NCBI RefSeq assembly: GCF_024721155.1
Contig: NZ_JAHVAP010000007.1
Coordinates: forward strand, 434,001 to 498,000
Reading direction: 5' to 3'
DNA length: 64,000 nucleotides
DNA from: Mucilaginibacter phenanthrenivorans
Lineage (GTDB): Bacteria; Bacteroidota; Bacteroidia; Sphingobacteriales; Sphingobacteriaceae
Shown: positions 44,155 through 52,517 of the stretch, piece by piece
Layout of the letters: each line of letters opens with the position of its first letter
Numbering within the stretch: position 1 is the stretch's first letter
Position numbers and translations under genes: made by a program
The notes under the pieces: model-generated
What the model saw: the letters and a program-made list of their open reading frames with translations, nothing else
Databases searched by the model: none
What the model was told of the DNA's origin: nothing

Positions 44155-45285
44155 TTACAATCTTTGTCCTAAACGGTTTACCATTATGTTTTTCCAGCTA
44201 TAAAACTCTCCGGCAATGATTTTATTTCGTGCTTCCTGAACTAACCACAAATAAAAGTGTAAGTTATGCAAAGTAGCGATCTGCGCACCCAGCATCTCGC
44301 CCGAATGGATCAAATGGCGTAGATAGGCTTTTGTATAGGCTTTATCGGCAAACAGGTCGCTATCGGCTTCAATTGGCGAAAAGTCGTTCTTCCACTTCTC
44401 ATTTTTAATGTTGATTATGCCATCCTTTGTAAAAAGCATGCCATTACGGGCGTTGCGCGTTGGCATTACACAATCAAACATATCAATTCCTAAGGCAATA
44501 TTTTCCAATATGTTAACTGGAGTTCCAACGCCCATTAGATAACGCGGTTTTTGCTCCGGTAATATATTGCAAACAATTTCGGTCATAGCGTACATCTCTT
44601 CAGCCGGTTCGCCAACAGAAAGGCCGCCAATTGCATTCCCCTCTCGCTCAAACGAAGCGATAACCTCGGCCGATTTTACGCGTAGATCCTTATATACTGA
44701 TCCCTGTACTATAGGGAACAGGGTTTGGCTGTATCCATATTTAGGCTCGGTGGTGTCGAAACGGTCGCAGCAGCGCCTTAGCCAGCGGTGCGTCATTTCT
44801 ATAGAGCGGCGTGCATAGTGATATTCGCAGGGGTAGGGGGTGCATTCATCAAAAGCCATTATGATATCGGCGCCTATTGTACGCTGTGTATCCATCACAT
44901 TTTCAGGAGTAAACAGGTGTTTTGAGCCGTCGATATGTGATCTGAAGGTGACGCCCTCTTCCTTTATTTTACGAACATCGGTTAAGGAATATACCTGGTA
45001 GCCGCCGCTATCAGTTAATATCGGGCCATCCCAGCCGTTAAATTTATGCAATCCGCCAGCGCTTTCTATCGTATTTAAACCCGGTCTTAGATATAAATGA
45101 TACGTATTTCCAAGGATTATTTGCGCCTTAATATCGTTTTTAAGCTCGTGCTGATGTACTGCCTTTACAGTACCTGCGGTACCAACAGGCATAAATATAG
45201 GTGTTTGAATAGTGCCGTGATCGGTAGTGATCTCACCCGCCCGGGCCTTTGAAAGCGGATCTTGTGCTGTTAAGTTAAATTTCAT
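44155..45285 (-). CDS. tgt: tRNA-guanine transglycosylase lacking the usual zinc cysteines
   Basis: This 376-residue enzyme replaces G34 with preQ1 in tRNAs with GUN anticodons. General acid D92 (ILTDSGGYQVYS), the substrate loop GNAIGGLSVGEP and nucleophile D271 (IDMFDCVMPTRNARNG) are intact. The zinc motif CxCxxC is absent: residues 305-316 read IEADSDLFADKA, while the following YLRHLIHSGE and ATLHN stretches are normal. I believe this loss is shared across Bacteroidota Tgt. First gene of the tgt-lptG-EamA operon. Confidence 0.95.
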   Translation of the reverse strand: MKFNLTAQDPLSKARAGEITTDHGTIQTPIFMPVGTAGTVKAVHQHELKNDIKAQIILGNTYHLYLRPGLNTIESAGGLHKFNGWDGPILTDSGGYQVYSLTDVRKIKEEGVTFRSHIDGSKHLFTPENVMDTQRTIGADIIMAFDECTPYPCEYHYARRSIEMTHRWLRRCCDRFDTTEPKYGYSQTLFPIVQGSVYKDLRVKSAEVIASFEREGNAIGGLSVGEPAEEMYAMTEIVCNILPEQKPRYLMGVGTPVNILENIALGIDMFDCVMPTRNARNGMLFTKDGIINIKNEKWKNDFSPIEADSDLFADKAYTKAYLRHLIHSGEMLGAQIATLHNLHFYLWLVQEARNKIIAGEFYSWKNIMVNRLGQRL

Positions 45286-45296
45286 TATTACGAGTG

Positions 45297-45304
45297 CAAA
45301 ATTA
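45297..45304 (-). promoter_or_regulatory. Bacteroidota -7 element for tgt
   Basis: TAATTTTG on the reverse strand matches TAnnTTTG exactly, 12 nt before the ATG, giving a near-leaderless message. Confidence 0.55.
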
Positions 45305-45318
45305 GCATAATAATTATG

Positions 45319-45428
45319 TTGTAAGGTTGGAATGTTACAAAGTTGAAATGTTGTAAACTTTGGAGCAAATCTTTTGATTTATTTAACATTACAGCATTTC
45401 AACCTTACAACTTTCCAACAATTTTTAA
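45319..45428. repeat. Word array between divergent tgt and GT2 genes
   Basis: 45319-45358 repeats TTGTAAGG, TTGGAATGTT, ACAAAGTTG, AAATGTTGTAA. 45387-45428 repeats the opposite orientation: ACATTACAG, CATTTCAAC, CTTACAACT, TTCCAACAA. Confidence 0.75.
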
Positions 45429-45457
45429 CAACTTTGCACGATTATTTAAAGAGGGTT

Positions 45458-46576
45458 TTGGAAACATATATACGCGAAGCATTTGTCATTTTATTCCAGT
45501 TTTGTTTTTTAATTCAGCTATATTTCCTGCTAACAAATCAAAGCAAACTGCGCGGCTATAAACCGTTGGAGGAGCTGCCTGAAGTAACCTTGCCCATATC
45601 AGTTATTATAAGTGCGCGTAACGAATCCGAAAACCTCCGCGAAAATCTGCCCTCAATTTTAGAACAAAACTATCCCGACTTTGAGGTTGTAGTAATAAAC
45701 GATTGCTCATATGATTCATCGGAAGATGTATTAAAGGAGTTAAGTCAAAAATATCCCCGTTTAAAAATTGTTACCATAACAGAGCATGATCGGTTTAAAA
45801 CCGGTAAGAAATTCGCTTTAACCCTGGGCATAAAGGCGGCAAAAAACGAGCACATGTTATTTACCGACGCGGATTGTGTGCCGGCTTCTGAAAACTGGAT
45901 AACCTATATGGCTTCAAATTTCAAAGGTTCAGCCCAAATTGTGTTAGGATATTCGCCGTATAAAAAGACCGGTAATTTCTTAAATCCATTCATCCGCTTT
46001 GAAACTATAAAAACGGCAATTAATTATTTGTCTGCAGCCTTAAGGGGCGATGCTTATATGGGGATCGGGCGAAATTTGGCCTATACAAAAACATTGTTTT
46101 TCGGGGCAAAGGGCTTTGCTGCCCATATGCACGTCCTATCGGGAGATGATGATCTGTTCGTAAATCAAAATGCCACTCCAGACAATACGGCCATTGAAAT
46201 TAATGCTGAATCGTTTACTTACACCGATGCTAAAACAACTATAGCATCGTTGTTCCGCCAAAAAAAACGGCATTTTGGGGTAGGTAAATTATATAAACAA
46301 AGGCATCGCCGGGCATTAAGCATTGATGCCGTAAGTGGTTTTCTATTCTACATTTTACTAACATTATGCTTAGTTTTCAACTTTGAACCCTTGTTAGCTT
46401 TAGGTTTGCTTATGTTTAGGTTGATTTTTCAATTGATCATATATAGTAAGTTATTTAAGCGATTAGATGGCAAAGGCCTTGTATGGTATTTGCCTGTTTT
46501 TGATGCTATTTACTATATTTACCTAAATACTTTTGGATTAATTGGGACCTTTATAAAAACCACTCAATGGAAATAA
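45458..46576 (+). CDS. Family 2 glycosyltransferase with membrane anchors
   Basis: The start is uncertain: TTG codons at 45374, 45434 and 45458 are in frame. The first translates repeat words, and a near-consensus -7 site (CAACTTTG, 45429-45436) favours 45458, giving 372 residues. The GT-A domain shows PISVIISARNESENL, VVINDCSYDSS, the metal-binding TDADC and GDDDLFV, and QKKRHFGVGK near the acceptor site. One N-terminal helix and two C-terminal helices (about 300-370) anchor it. Sugar and acceptor unknown; surface polysaccharide or glycolipid synthesis is likely. It overlaps the sigma gene by 10 nt. Confidence 0.85.
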   Translation: METYIREAFVILFQFCFLIQLYFLLTNQSKLRGYKPLEELPEVTLPISVIISARNESENLRENLPSILEQNYPDFEVVVINDCSYDSSEDVLKELSQKYPRLKIVTITEHDRFKTGKKFALTLGIKAAKNEHMLFTDADCVPASENWITYMASNFKGSAQIVLGYSPYKKTGNFLNPFIRFETIKTAINYLSAALRGDAYMGIGRNLAYTKTLFFGAKGFAAHMHVLSGDDDLFVNQNATPDNTAIEINAESFTYTDAKTTIASLFRQKKRHFGVGKLYKQRHRRALSIDAVSGFLFYILLTLCLVFNFEPLLALGLLMFRLIFQLIIYSKLFKRLDGKGLVWYLPVFDAIYYIYLNTFGLIGTFIKTTQWK

Positions 46577-47172
46577 ATTCGAATTTTACCGAGAACGCAA
46601 AGAACGATTTTCACCTTGTTGTCAGAGCGCGCCAAGGCGATCAAAAAGCTTATGCCGATCTGATGCACAGGTATAAGGATTCCATTTATTTTATGGTGCT
46701 AAAAATGGTGAACAATAAGGAAGATGCAATGGACCTTACCGTTGAAACCTTCGCCAAGGCCTTCGAGAAATTAGAAAAATATCAGCCCGATTACGCATTC
46801 AGCACCTGGCTTTTCCGTGTGGCCACCAATAATTGTATCGATTTTATCCGTAAAAAAAAGCTGAATACGATGTCGATCCACGGCATGACGGATGAGGATG
46901 GCGAGGAAAAACAGCTGCAAATTAAGGCGGATGTGCTTAACCCGGAAGAGACATCCATTAAAAAACAACAAACCCAGGAGTTAAAATTACTGATAGAAAG
47001 CTTACCGCCGCGCTACCGTAACCTGATTACGCTGCGTTACTTTGACGAGCTTTCATACGAAGAAATTGCCCAGCAACTCGACCTGCCTTTGGGTACAGTT
47101 AAGGCCCAGCTTTTTAGGGCCAGGTACCTGCTTGGAAATATCATAAACCGCTTTAACAGGGATGATATCTAA
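46567..47172 (+). CDS. ECF-type RNA polymerase sigma factor
   Basis: This 201-residue protein has region 2 (FHLVVRARQGDQKAYADLMHRYKD, ends quoted; FSTWLFRVATNNCIDFIRKKK) and region 4 (ESLPPRYRNLITLRYFDELSYEEIAQQL in part; LPLGTVKAQLFRAR). There is no adjacent anti-sigma gene. It overlaps the upstream glycosyltransferase by 10 nt and rsmG by 11 nt, so all three are translated from one message. The target genes are unknown; an envelope-related role is inferred only from context. Confidence 0.92.
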   Translation: MEINSNFTENAKNDFHLVVRARQGDQKAYADLMHRYKDSIYFMVLKMVNNKEDAMDLTVETFAKAFEKLEKYQPDYAFSTWLFRVATNNCIDFIRKKKLNTMSIHGMTDEDGEEKQLQIKADVLNPEETSIKKQQTQELKLLIESLPPRYRNLITLRYFDELSYEEIAQQLDLPLGTVKAQLFRARYLLGNIINRFNRDDI

Positions 47173-47788
47173 TTATCTGCTAAAATATTTCCCCGATCTT
47201 ACTGCACAACAGGTACAGCAATTTGACCAGCTGCCTGAACTTTACACGTTCTGGAACAACCAGATCAATGTAATTTCACGCAAGGATATTGAGTTACTTG
47301 GTGAGCGCCACGTGTTGCATTCTTTAGGTATTGCAAAGGTGTTATCGTTTTTACCGGGCGAAACGGTGCTTGACGTAGGCACCGGCGGCGGCTTTCCCGG
47401 CATTCCCCTGGCAATTTTATTCCCCGAAACGCAGTTTCACTTGGTAGATTCCATCGGCAAAAAAATAAAGGTGGTACAGGAGGTTGCAAATGCACTTGGC
47501 TTAAAAAATGTTAAGGCTACGCACCAGCGCGCTGAACAGATCGATGAAAAATTTGATTTTGTAGTATCACGGGCCGTAACGCAGCTAAAAGATTTTTACC
47601 CATGGGTGCGCGGAAAATTTAAAAAAAATTCTAAAAACACGCTGCCCAATGGCATTCTATACCTCAAGGGTGGCGACCTGACGCAGGAAATTTCTGAATC
47701 AGGATTAAAGGTTACCCAATATCATTTAAAGGATTATTTCGCTGAAGAGTTTTTTGAAACCAAGCAAGTGATCTATGTAAAAGCTTAG
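47162..47788 (+). CDS. rsmG: 16S rRNA (guanine-527-N7)-methyltransferase
   Basis: This 208-residue SAM-dependent enzyme has INVISRKDIELLGERHVLHSL, the SAM motif DVGTGGGFPGIPLAI, and VVSRAVTQLKDFYPW. It methylates G527 of 16S rRNA, and its loss gives low-level streptomycin resistance in other bacteria. The start ATG 47162 overlaps the sigma gene by 11 nt. Confidence 0.95.
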   Translation: MISNYLLKYFPDLTAQQVQQFDQLPELYTFWNNQINVISRKDIELLGERHVLHSLGIAKVLSFLPGETVLDVGTGGGFPGIPLAILFPETQFHLVDSIGKKIKVVQEVANALGLKNVKATHQRAEQIDEKFDFVVSRAVTQLKDFYPWVRGKFKKNSKNTLPNGILYLKGGDLTQEISESGLKVTQYHLKDYFAEEFFETKQVIYVKA

Positions 47789-47796
47789 CCAAAGTT

Positions 47797-48339
47797 TTAT
47801 TTTTCGCGGACGCTTCTGAAATCACTCATCTTAATGCCGTGAATGCTATGTGCCAGGTCGGGAGTATACTCGACTGTAAGATCGTAAGTTAATGGTGTTA
47901 GATACTTGAATTCGCCTGTTTGCGCTTTTAACGCATCTACAGTTATCTGATCGTATTTGGTTCCGGTTCCCTTTATTAGTATTACTTTGTTGATATGGCG
48001 GTCTGCTCCAACGGTAAAGCGGATGGTTATTATTCCTAAAAAGGTGTTATCCTGCCCGATTACATTATGGATTTTTTTGATCATGAACATTTCTATTTTT
48101 TCGAAAAATTCATGTTGTCCCTTCATCATTACCTTGTGCAGGCTATCTCCAAGTCGAATGTGTTGATTAACGGGTGTCGTTGTTGTATTGTCCGGATCAG
48201 ACATTAAGGGTGGAGGCGGCGGAATAGGCGGAAATGTTTGTGAAAAGCTATTAAGCGCGCATAAACTTAAAACTAAACCTAACATTATATGCGGCAGGTA
48301 ATTTAGTTTTAATGCTGCAGGCTTTTTGATGGGTTGCAT
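47797..48339 (-). CDS. Secreted TonB-C-terminal-domain-like protein
   Basis: This 180-residue protein has a signal-like segment (residues 13-33, YLPHIMLGLVLSLCALNSFS) followed by a Pro stretch and a TonB_C-like fold (about 80-165: GIITIRFTVGADRHINKVIL, IKGTGTKYDQITVDAL). The domain resembles the C-terminal domain of the M56 protein encoded 140 nt upstream, suggesting duplication. It lacks a membrane anchor for ExbBD, so it probably acts in the periplasm as a binding module. Role unknown. Confidence 0.75.
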   Translation of the reverse strand: MQPIKKPAALKLNYLPHIMLGLVLSLCALNSFSQTFPPIPPPPPLMSDPDNTTTTPVNQHIRLGDSLHKVMMKGQHEFFEKIEMFMIKKIHNVIGQDNTFLGIITIRFTVGADRHINKVILIKGTGTKYDQITVDALKAQTGEFKYLTPLTYDLTVEYTPDLAHSIHGIKMSDFRSVREK

Positions 48340-48478
48340 AATGGTTTAGGATTTTGAGGCTAGTGGCCCTGTTATCCCAAAAGTAATATTTTTCCTTCAA
48401 AAACCCTGTATGCAACAAATTGCCAAAGCGGTTTTAGGCCGTTCAGCAATTGCTCCTCAATATTAATTGAAGAATAAT

Positions 48479-50188
48479 TTATTTTGATGGATAGCCCATT
48501 ACAACTATTTCGCCTGCGAAAGACGGGTCGCCACCTAAACTTTCACTTGCTGATTTTGGAGCGTCTATTCCGTCTAAATTAAAGGTAATGGTTAATTTGT
48601 AAGTTCCCGATTTCGTATTGATATCACCGGTAAAACCTTTAATTACCCTTAAAACCTCTTCATCACAACCGCTGCCAATCCCTTTTATCAAAATAACATT
48701 TGATAGCTTACGGTTTTCAGCAATATCGAACTTAACAATAACACTTCCCACTGATTTGTTTTCCCTGGCAACTGCCGGATACCTAACATGCTTTGAAACG
48801 TACCTGTTCATTTCGTCAAATACCTTTGATGGTGCCATAAACGGTCCCATTGGAGGAGGAGGGGGAGGCGTTTTGTGCTGCTCGCTTTCAGCTTTAGCTC
48901 TTGCTGCGGCTATGTCACTTTTGATGATAGTTGCCGGTGTTTTTGTGGGCTCGTCTATTGTTATTTCGTCACTTTTAGCTTTTAGAGCTGCTTTTTTTGA
49001 TTTCGGTGGTGCGGGTGGTGGGGGCGGCGGAATGCTCTTCAATTTAAGCGATGGCGGCGGCGAGAGCGTTATAGATTTAACCGTATCTGACGAAAAATGG
49101 AACTGGTATTTCTGCCACAACATTGCACGATCAGCGACTGAAGTGTTTTTTGAATAATAGATGTGTGTTTTACCTGTTTTATCAGTAATGGTAGCCTTGT
49201 AATAGGTTTTTCCATTAATCTTATAAGCTTCTTCTTTTGTAGACACACCTGTTTTTGTGTCTTTAATGGTAGTGGTGGGTGAGCCCGATTTGGCGGCGGT
49301 TTGCGGCGCAAGATCTACCCAACCATAAGTTTTACTGAACCCAAGGGTTGACACACAAAGTAATCCTGCAGATAGCGGAATTACTGCCAGGTACTTTAGC
49401 CTTGCTAAATTACCCGAGCGTTTTTGATTTAACATAATAATCCTCTTTTTTAGTAAATTATAATTGAAAAATGAATTTGATATAGAAGAGCCGCTAAGTC
49501 CATAGGCGTTGCTTACCAGGAACGAAGAATAACCGATGGCATCATTTTCATAAGCTGCGGTTTGTTCGTCGGCAATATATTCATGAAGCGTTTTTACGCT
49601 GCGCTGCCACAGGTAAATAAATGGATTAAACCAATTGACGATTTTTAACAATTCTAAAAAAACAATGTCGAAAGAATGTTTTTGTTCGATATGCACCAGC
49701 TCATGCCTTATCATGGTATCTGCGCCATCTACATTGGTCCCGATAAATACATAGTTAAAAAAGGAAAAGGCGGTGTTAGTATCCTTCACCTTAACCAGTT
49801 TATACTTGTTATCGAATAAGCTTTTTTGTGCCCGCGTTAGCTTTACCAACTGGATGATTTTGAAAATAAACACGGTCAGCATAATTCCCGCGCCAGCCAG
49901 GTAGCCATATAACAGCACATCCTGTAAAGTAAAATGTATAGAAGCAGCCGCGGAGTTTACCTTGTGGGTCGGATTAATAATTATAGTTGTTACCGTATTC
50001 CCATCGTCCTCGAATGATTTTAGAGCACCAACCTGTACCAGTGGAATAATATAGGAAAGCACAGGCGTGAATAAAAGATAAGCCCGGTTTAGTTTATAAT
50101 GCGTTTCATTATTTAACAACAAAAAATACAGCAAATAAAACACCCCCAGGTATATATTAGCTTCTAATAAATAATGCAGCCAGTTCAT
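48479..50188 (-). CDS. BlaR1-like M56 metallopeptidase fused to a TonB C-terminal domain
   Basis: This 569-residue protein has N-terminal membrane helices (about 8-25, 36-54, 92-115), a cytosolic M56 zinc protease site HELVH (H162, E163, H166) with downstream EYIADEQ, and another helix near 265-285. A Pro/Lys-rich spacer with two PPPPPP runs (about 375-450) follows, then a TonB_C domain (RYPAVARENKSVGSVIVKFD onward). M56 proteins sense envelope signals and cleave BlaI-type repressors; blaI is immediately upstream and overlaps by 4 nt. The TonB-type end suggests the sensor touches an outer-membrane or periplasmic partner. Confidence 0.9.
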   Translation of the reverse strand: MNWLHYLLEANIYLGVFYLLYFLLLNNETHYKLNRAYLLFTPVLSYIIPLVQVGALKSFEDDGNTVTTIIINPTHKVNSAAASIHFTLQDVLLYGYLAGAGIMLTVFIFKIIQLVKLTRAQKSLFDNKYKLVKVKDTNTAFSFFNYVFIGTNVDGADTMIRHELVHIEQKHSFDIVFLELLKIVNWFNPFIYLWQRSVKTLHEYIADEQTAAYENDAIGYSSFLVSNAYGLSGSSISNSFFNYNLLKKRIIMLNQKRSGNLARLKYLAVIPLSAGLLCVSTLGFSKTYGWVDLAPQTAAKSGSPTTTIKDTKTGVSTKEEAYKINGKTYYKATITDKTGKTHIYYSKNTSVADRAMLWQKYQFHFSSDTVKSITLSPPPSLKLKSIPPPPPPAPPKSKKAALKAKSDEITIDEPTKTPATIIKSDIAAARAKAESEQHKTPPPPPPMGPFMAPSKVFDEMNRYVSKHVRYPAVARENKSVGSVIVKFDIAENRKLSNVILIKGIGSGCDEEVLRVIKGFTGDINTKSGTYKLTITFNLDGIDAPKSASESLGGDPSFAGEIVVMGYPSK

Positions 50189-50562
50189 GATTTCTTGTTT
50201 TTAAGGTTGTCAATTAGTTTGGTCAGTTCGTCCAGTTCCTTCACATCCAAATCCTTTTCATCTACAATAAATGATACCAGGCTTTTGTATGAATTGCTAA
50301 AATAATTCTTCATCATTTTATCGAATGTGAATTTTTTATAATCTGCATCGCTAATAGCAGGGAAGTAAACGTGTGAGTTTCCGTAGGCTTTATGATCGAT
50401 AAAGCCTTTGCCCTCTAATACTCTTACTACGGTTGATACGGTGTTATACGCAGGTTTCGGATCGGGCATTTCTTCAATAATGTCCTTTACTATGGCTTCT
50501 TTTAATTGCCACAATATTTGCATTACCTGTTCTTCGGCTTTTGTCAGTTCCTTAATGTTCAT
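50185..50562 (-). CDS. BlaI/MecI-family repressor
   Basis: This 125-residue protein has a winged helix (LTKAEEQVMQILWQLKEAIV, then PAYNTVSTVVRVLEGKGFIDH) and a C-terminal dimerisation helix region, as in BlaI/MecI/CopY. It should bind the three dyads at 50567-50630 upstream of its own start and be inactivated by the M56 protease encoded next (ATGA overlap). No beta-lactamase gene is present nearby, so the system probably regulates itself and distant targets. Confidence 0.93.
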   Translation of the reverse strand: MNIKELTKAEEQVMQILWQLKEAIVKDIIEEMPDPKPAYNTVSTVVRVLEGKGFIDHKAYGNSHVYFPAISDADYKKFTFDKMMKNYFSNSYKSLVSFIVDEKDLDVKELDELTKLIDNLKNKKS

Positions 50563-50566
50563 AGCA

Positions 50567-50630
50567 AACTATTTTTATAGTTCGATAAAGGTAGAACTAT
50601 TTTCATAGTTTGCAAACTATTTTTATAGTT
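50567..50630 (-). promoter_or_regulatory. Three BlaI-type operator dyads around the blaI promoter
   Basis: Near-identical 16-bp palindromes AACTAT-TTTY-ATAGTT occur at 50567-50582, 50595-50610 and 50615-50630. A probable -7 site (TACCTTTA, reverse strand 50586-50593) lies between the first and second, so bound repressor would cover both the -7 region and the start site. Confidence 0.82.
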
Positions 50631-50715
50631 TTTTATTTTTTGCTAAAATTGTTAGGATTTTTATATTTTAGAGCGATAAAGCAGCCGGCAACTAAGCCGT
50701 CCGCTAAGAGTACAT

Positions 50716-51813
50716 ATGTCGCTACTTCATCGTGTTGCCTTAACCTTCGTAAAAAATATTGGCCCAACGCTGGCTAAATCATTAGTAGCTCACTTTGGCG
50801 GCGCCGAGGAGGTTTTCAGCGCTTCGGCTGTTAAATTGTTAAAGGTGCCGGGGATAGGAGAGAAGACGGTTAATCAACTGGACTTTGACGTTGCACTAAA
50901 AAAGGCAGAAACAGAGCTGAAATTTATAGAGAAGAACAACGTCGAGGTGATTTTTTACACTGACAGCAAATATCCCAAACGCTTAAAAAATTGCAATGAT
51001 TCGCCGGTATTATTATATGCTAAGGGTAATGCCGATTTAAATACCCAACACATAGTAAGCATTGTGGGCACCCGTAATGCAACTGATTATGGCAAACAAC
51101 TATGCAGGCAAATGATTGAAGAATTACAGATGCATAATGTTTTGGTTGTAAGCGGCCTTGCCCTTGGGATTGATGTTGCCGTACATAAGGAGTGCTTAAA
51201 ACATAACGTACCGACCGTTGGTGTAGTAGGACATGGGCTCGACAGGATGTACCCGAGCCAGAACCGGGCAACTGCCGATAAAATGCTGGAACATGGTGGC
51301 CTGTTATCAGAATATCCATCCGGAACCATTCCTGACAGGGAGAACTTTCCGCAGCGAAACCGCATTGTTGCCGGAATGGCAGATGCCACGATCGTTGTTG
51401 AAGCCAGTATAAAAGGTGGCGCATTGATCACTGCCGAAATAGCAAATTCTTACAACCGCGATGTCTTTGCGTTCCCCGGTCGATTAGGCGACGAATATTC
51501 CGAGGGATGTAACTTCCTGATCCGTAACAATAAGGCACAATTACTTACGTGCGTGGCTGATCTCGCCTTTAGCCTGGGTTGGGAAACACCGGATGTTACA
51601 AAAACTGTTGAACAGTATGTTTTACCGCTTGATCTATCGTCGGATGAAAGCCTGATCCTGAATTTTATAAAGGGAAATAACGGCCCATTGGCAATTGACG
51701 ACCTTTCGATAAAAACTAATATGCCAACCAGTAAGCTGGCCATGAATTTATTGAATATGGAAATGCAGGGGTATATAAGGTCGCTGCCGGGGAAAACGTA
51801 TTGTATTTCTTAG
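50716..51813 (+). CDS. dprA: DNA-processing protein DprA
   Basis: This 365-residue protein has an N-terminal helix-hairpin-helix (LLKVPGIGEKTVNQ) and the Rossmann-like DprA core (SIVGTRNATDYGKQL, VSGLALGIDVAVHKECL, PQRNRIVAGMADATIVVEA). A C-terminal winged helix begins near residue 305 (DESLILNFIKGNNGPLAIDD). It loads RecA on incoming single-stranded DNA in natural transformation. No com genes are in the window. Confidence 0.96.
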   Translation: MSLLHRVALTFVKNIGPTLAKSLVAHFGGAEEVFSASAVKLLKVPGIGEKTVNQLDFDVALKKAETELKFIEKNNVEVIFYTDSKYPKRLKNCNDSPVLLYAKGNADLNTQHIVSIVGTRNATDYGKQLCRQMIEELQMHNVLVVSGLALGIDVAVHKECLKHNVPTVGVVGHGLDRMYPSQNRATADKMLEHGGLLSEYPSGTIPDRENFPQRNRIVAGMADATIVVEASIKGGALITAEIANSYNRDVFAFPGRLGDEYSEGCNFLIRNNKAQLLTCVADLAFSLGWETPDVTKTVEQYVLPLDLSSDESLILNFIKGNNGPLAIDDLSIKTNMPTSKLAMNLLNMEMQGYIRSLPGKTYCIS

Positions 51814-51843
51814 TTATTGATCATTGAATTTTGAATAAACAAG

Positions 51844-51900
51844 TTAGGCATAAATTCGGAAGCTTTTCCCAATGACTAATAACAAGTGCCTAATGACTAA
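51844..51900. repeat. AATGACTAA words between dprA and sixA
   Basis: AATGACTAA occurs at 51871-51879 and 51892-51900, and TTAGGCA (51844-51850) is inverted as TGCCTAA (51887-51893). The words match the CTAATGAC family seen at coaE and around the heptose kinase gene. Confidence 0.6.
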
Positions 51901-51901
51901 C

Positions 51902-52378
51902 CTATTCATTCGGTGAGCTATAGTAAACCAATTTACCTAAATCCTCAGTTACCAGGGCCCAATCATCTACTTCAAAATCAATTAATGCGGTGGTGCTGGT
52001 ATGTACTTCTCTAGTCTCGCCGGTTAAATATTGCAATATGTAGGCTATACCTGGATTATGGCCAACAAGTGCAACGAAACCAACTTCGTTAGGAAATGCA
52101 TTGATAACCCTTAAAAGTGTTTTTTCACTTGCTTCATAAATGGCTTTATTTTTTGCAGGTTCCGGTAAACCTAAATGGTCAGCAAATATTTCGGCGGTAG
52201 TTAGTGTGCGCTGCGCCGGGCTTGTTATTATTAACTCCGGAATCAGCCCCTTATCCTTTATCCTGTCGGCCATAAAACCAGCATCCTGCATGCCGATATA
52301 TTTTAGCGGCCTGTCAAAATCCCTCCCCGCAGCATCCTTTTCTGCTTTAGCATGCCTTACCAACAGTAATTTTTTCAT
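51902..52378 (-). CDS. SixA-like phosphohistidine phosphatase
   Basis: This 158-residue histidine-phosphatase-fold protein starts MKKLLLVRHAKAEK with the RHG-type motif as RHAKA (His9). It also has TSPAQRTLTTAEIF and the second catalytic His in VALVGHNPGIAYIL. SixA in E. coli removes phosphate from HPt-type histidines; an isolated Hpt gene is encoded at 60722 but no direct link is shown. It may instead act on small phosphates. Confidence 0.87.
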   Translation of the reverse strand: MKKLLLVRHAKAEKDAAGRDFDRPLKYIGMQDAGFMADRIKDKGLIPELIITSPAQRTLTTAEIFADHLGLPEPAKNKAIYEASEKTLLRVINAFPNEVGFVALVGHNPGIAYILQYLTGETREVHTSTTALIDFEVDDWALVTEDLGKLVYYSSPNE

Positions 52379-52517
52379 TTCGACGATATATTTTAAAAGC
52401 TTTTTAGCTTGTACGTTCCAGCGATAATAACGTTACAAAGTACAATTAATTGGTATTTAAATGAAGCTAATTTTTATATAAATTGTTTCAAAAAATATCG
52501 TTTAATTTATCAATCCT

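Noticed and set aside
48618..49157. Long forward-strand open frame opposite the M56 gene
   Set aside because: It mirrors the Pro-rich linker of the reverse-strand gene (poly-Gly from poly-Pro codons) and shows no family features.
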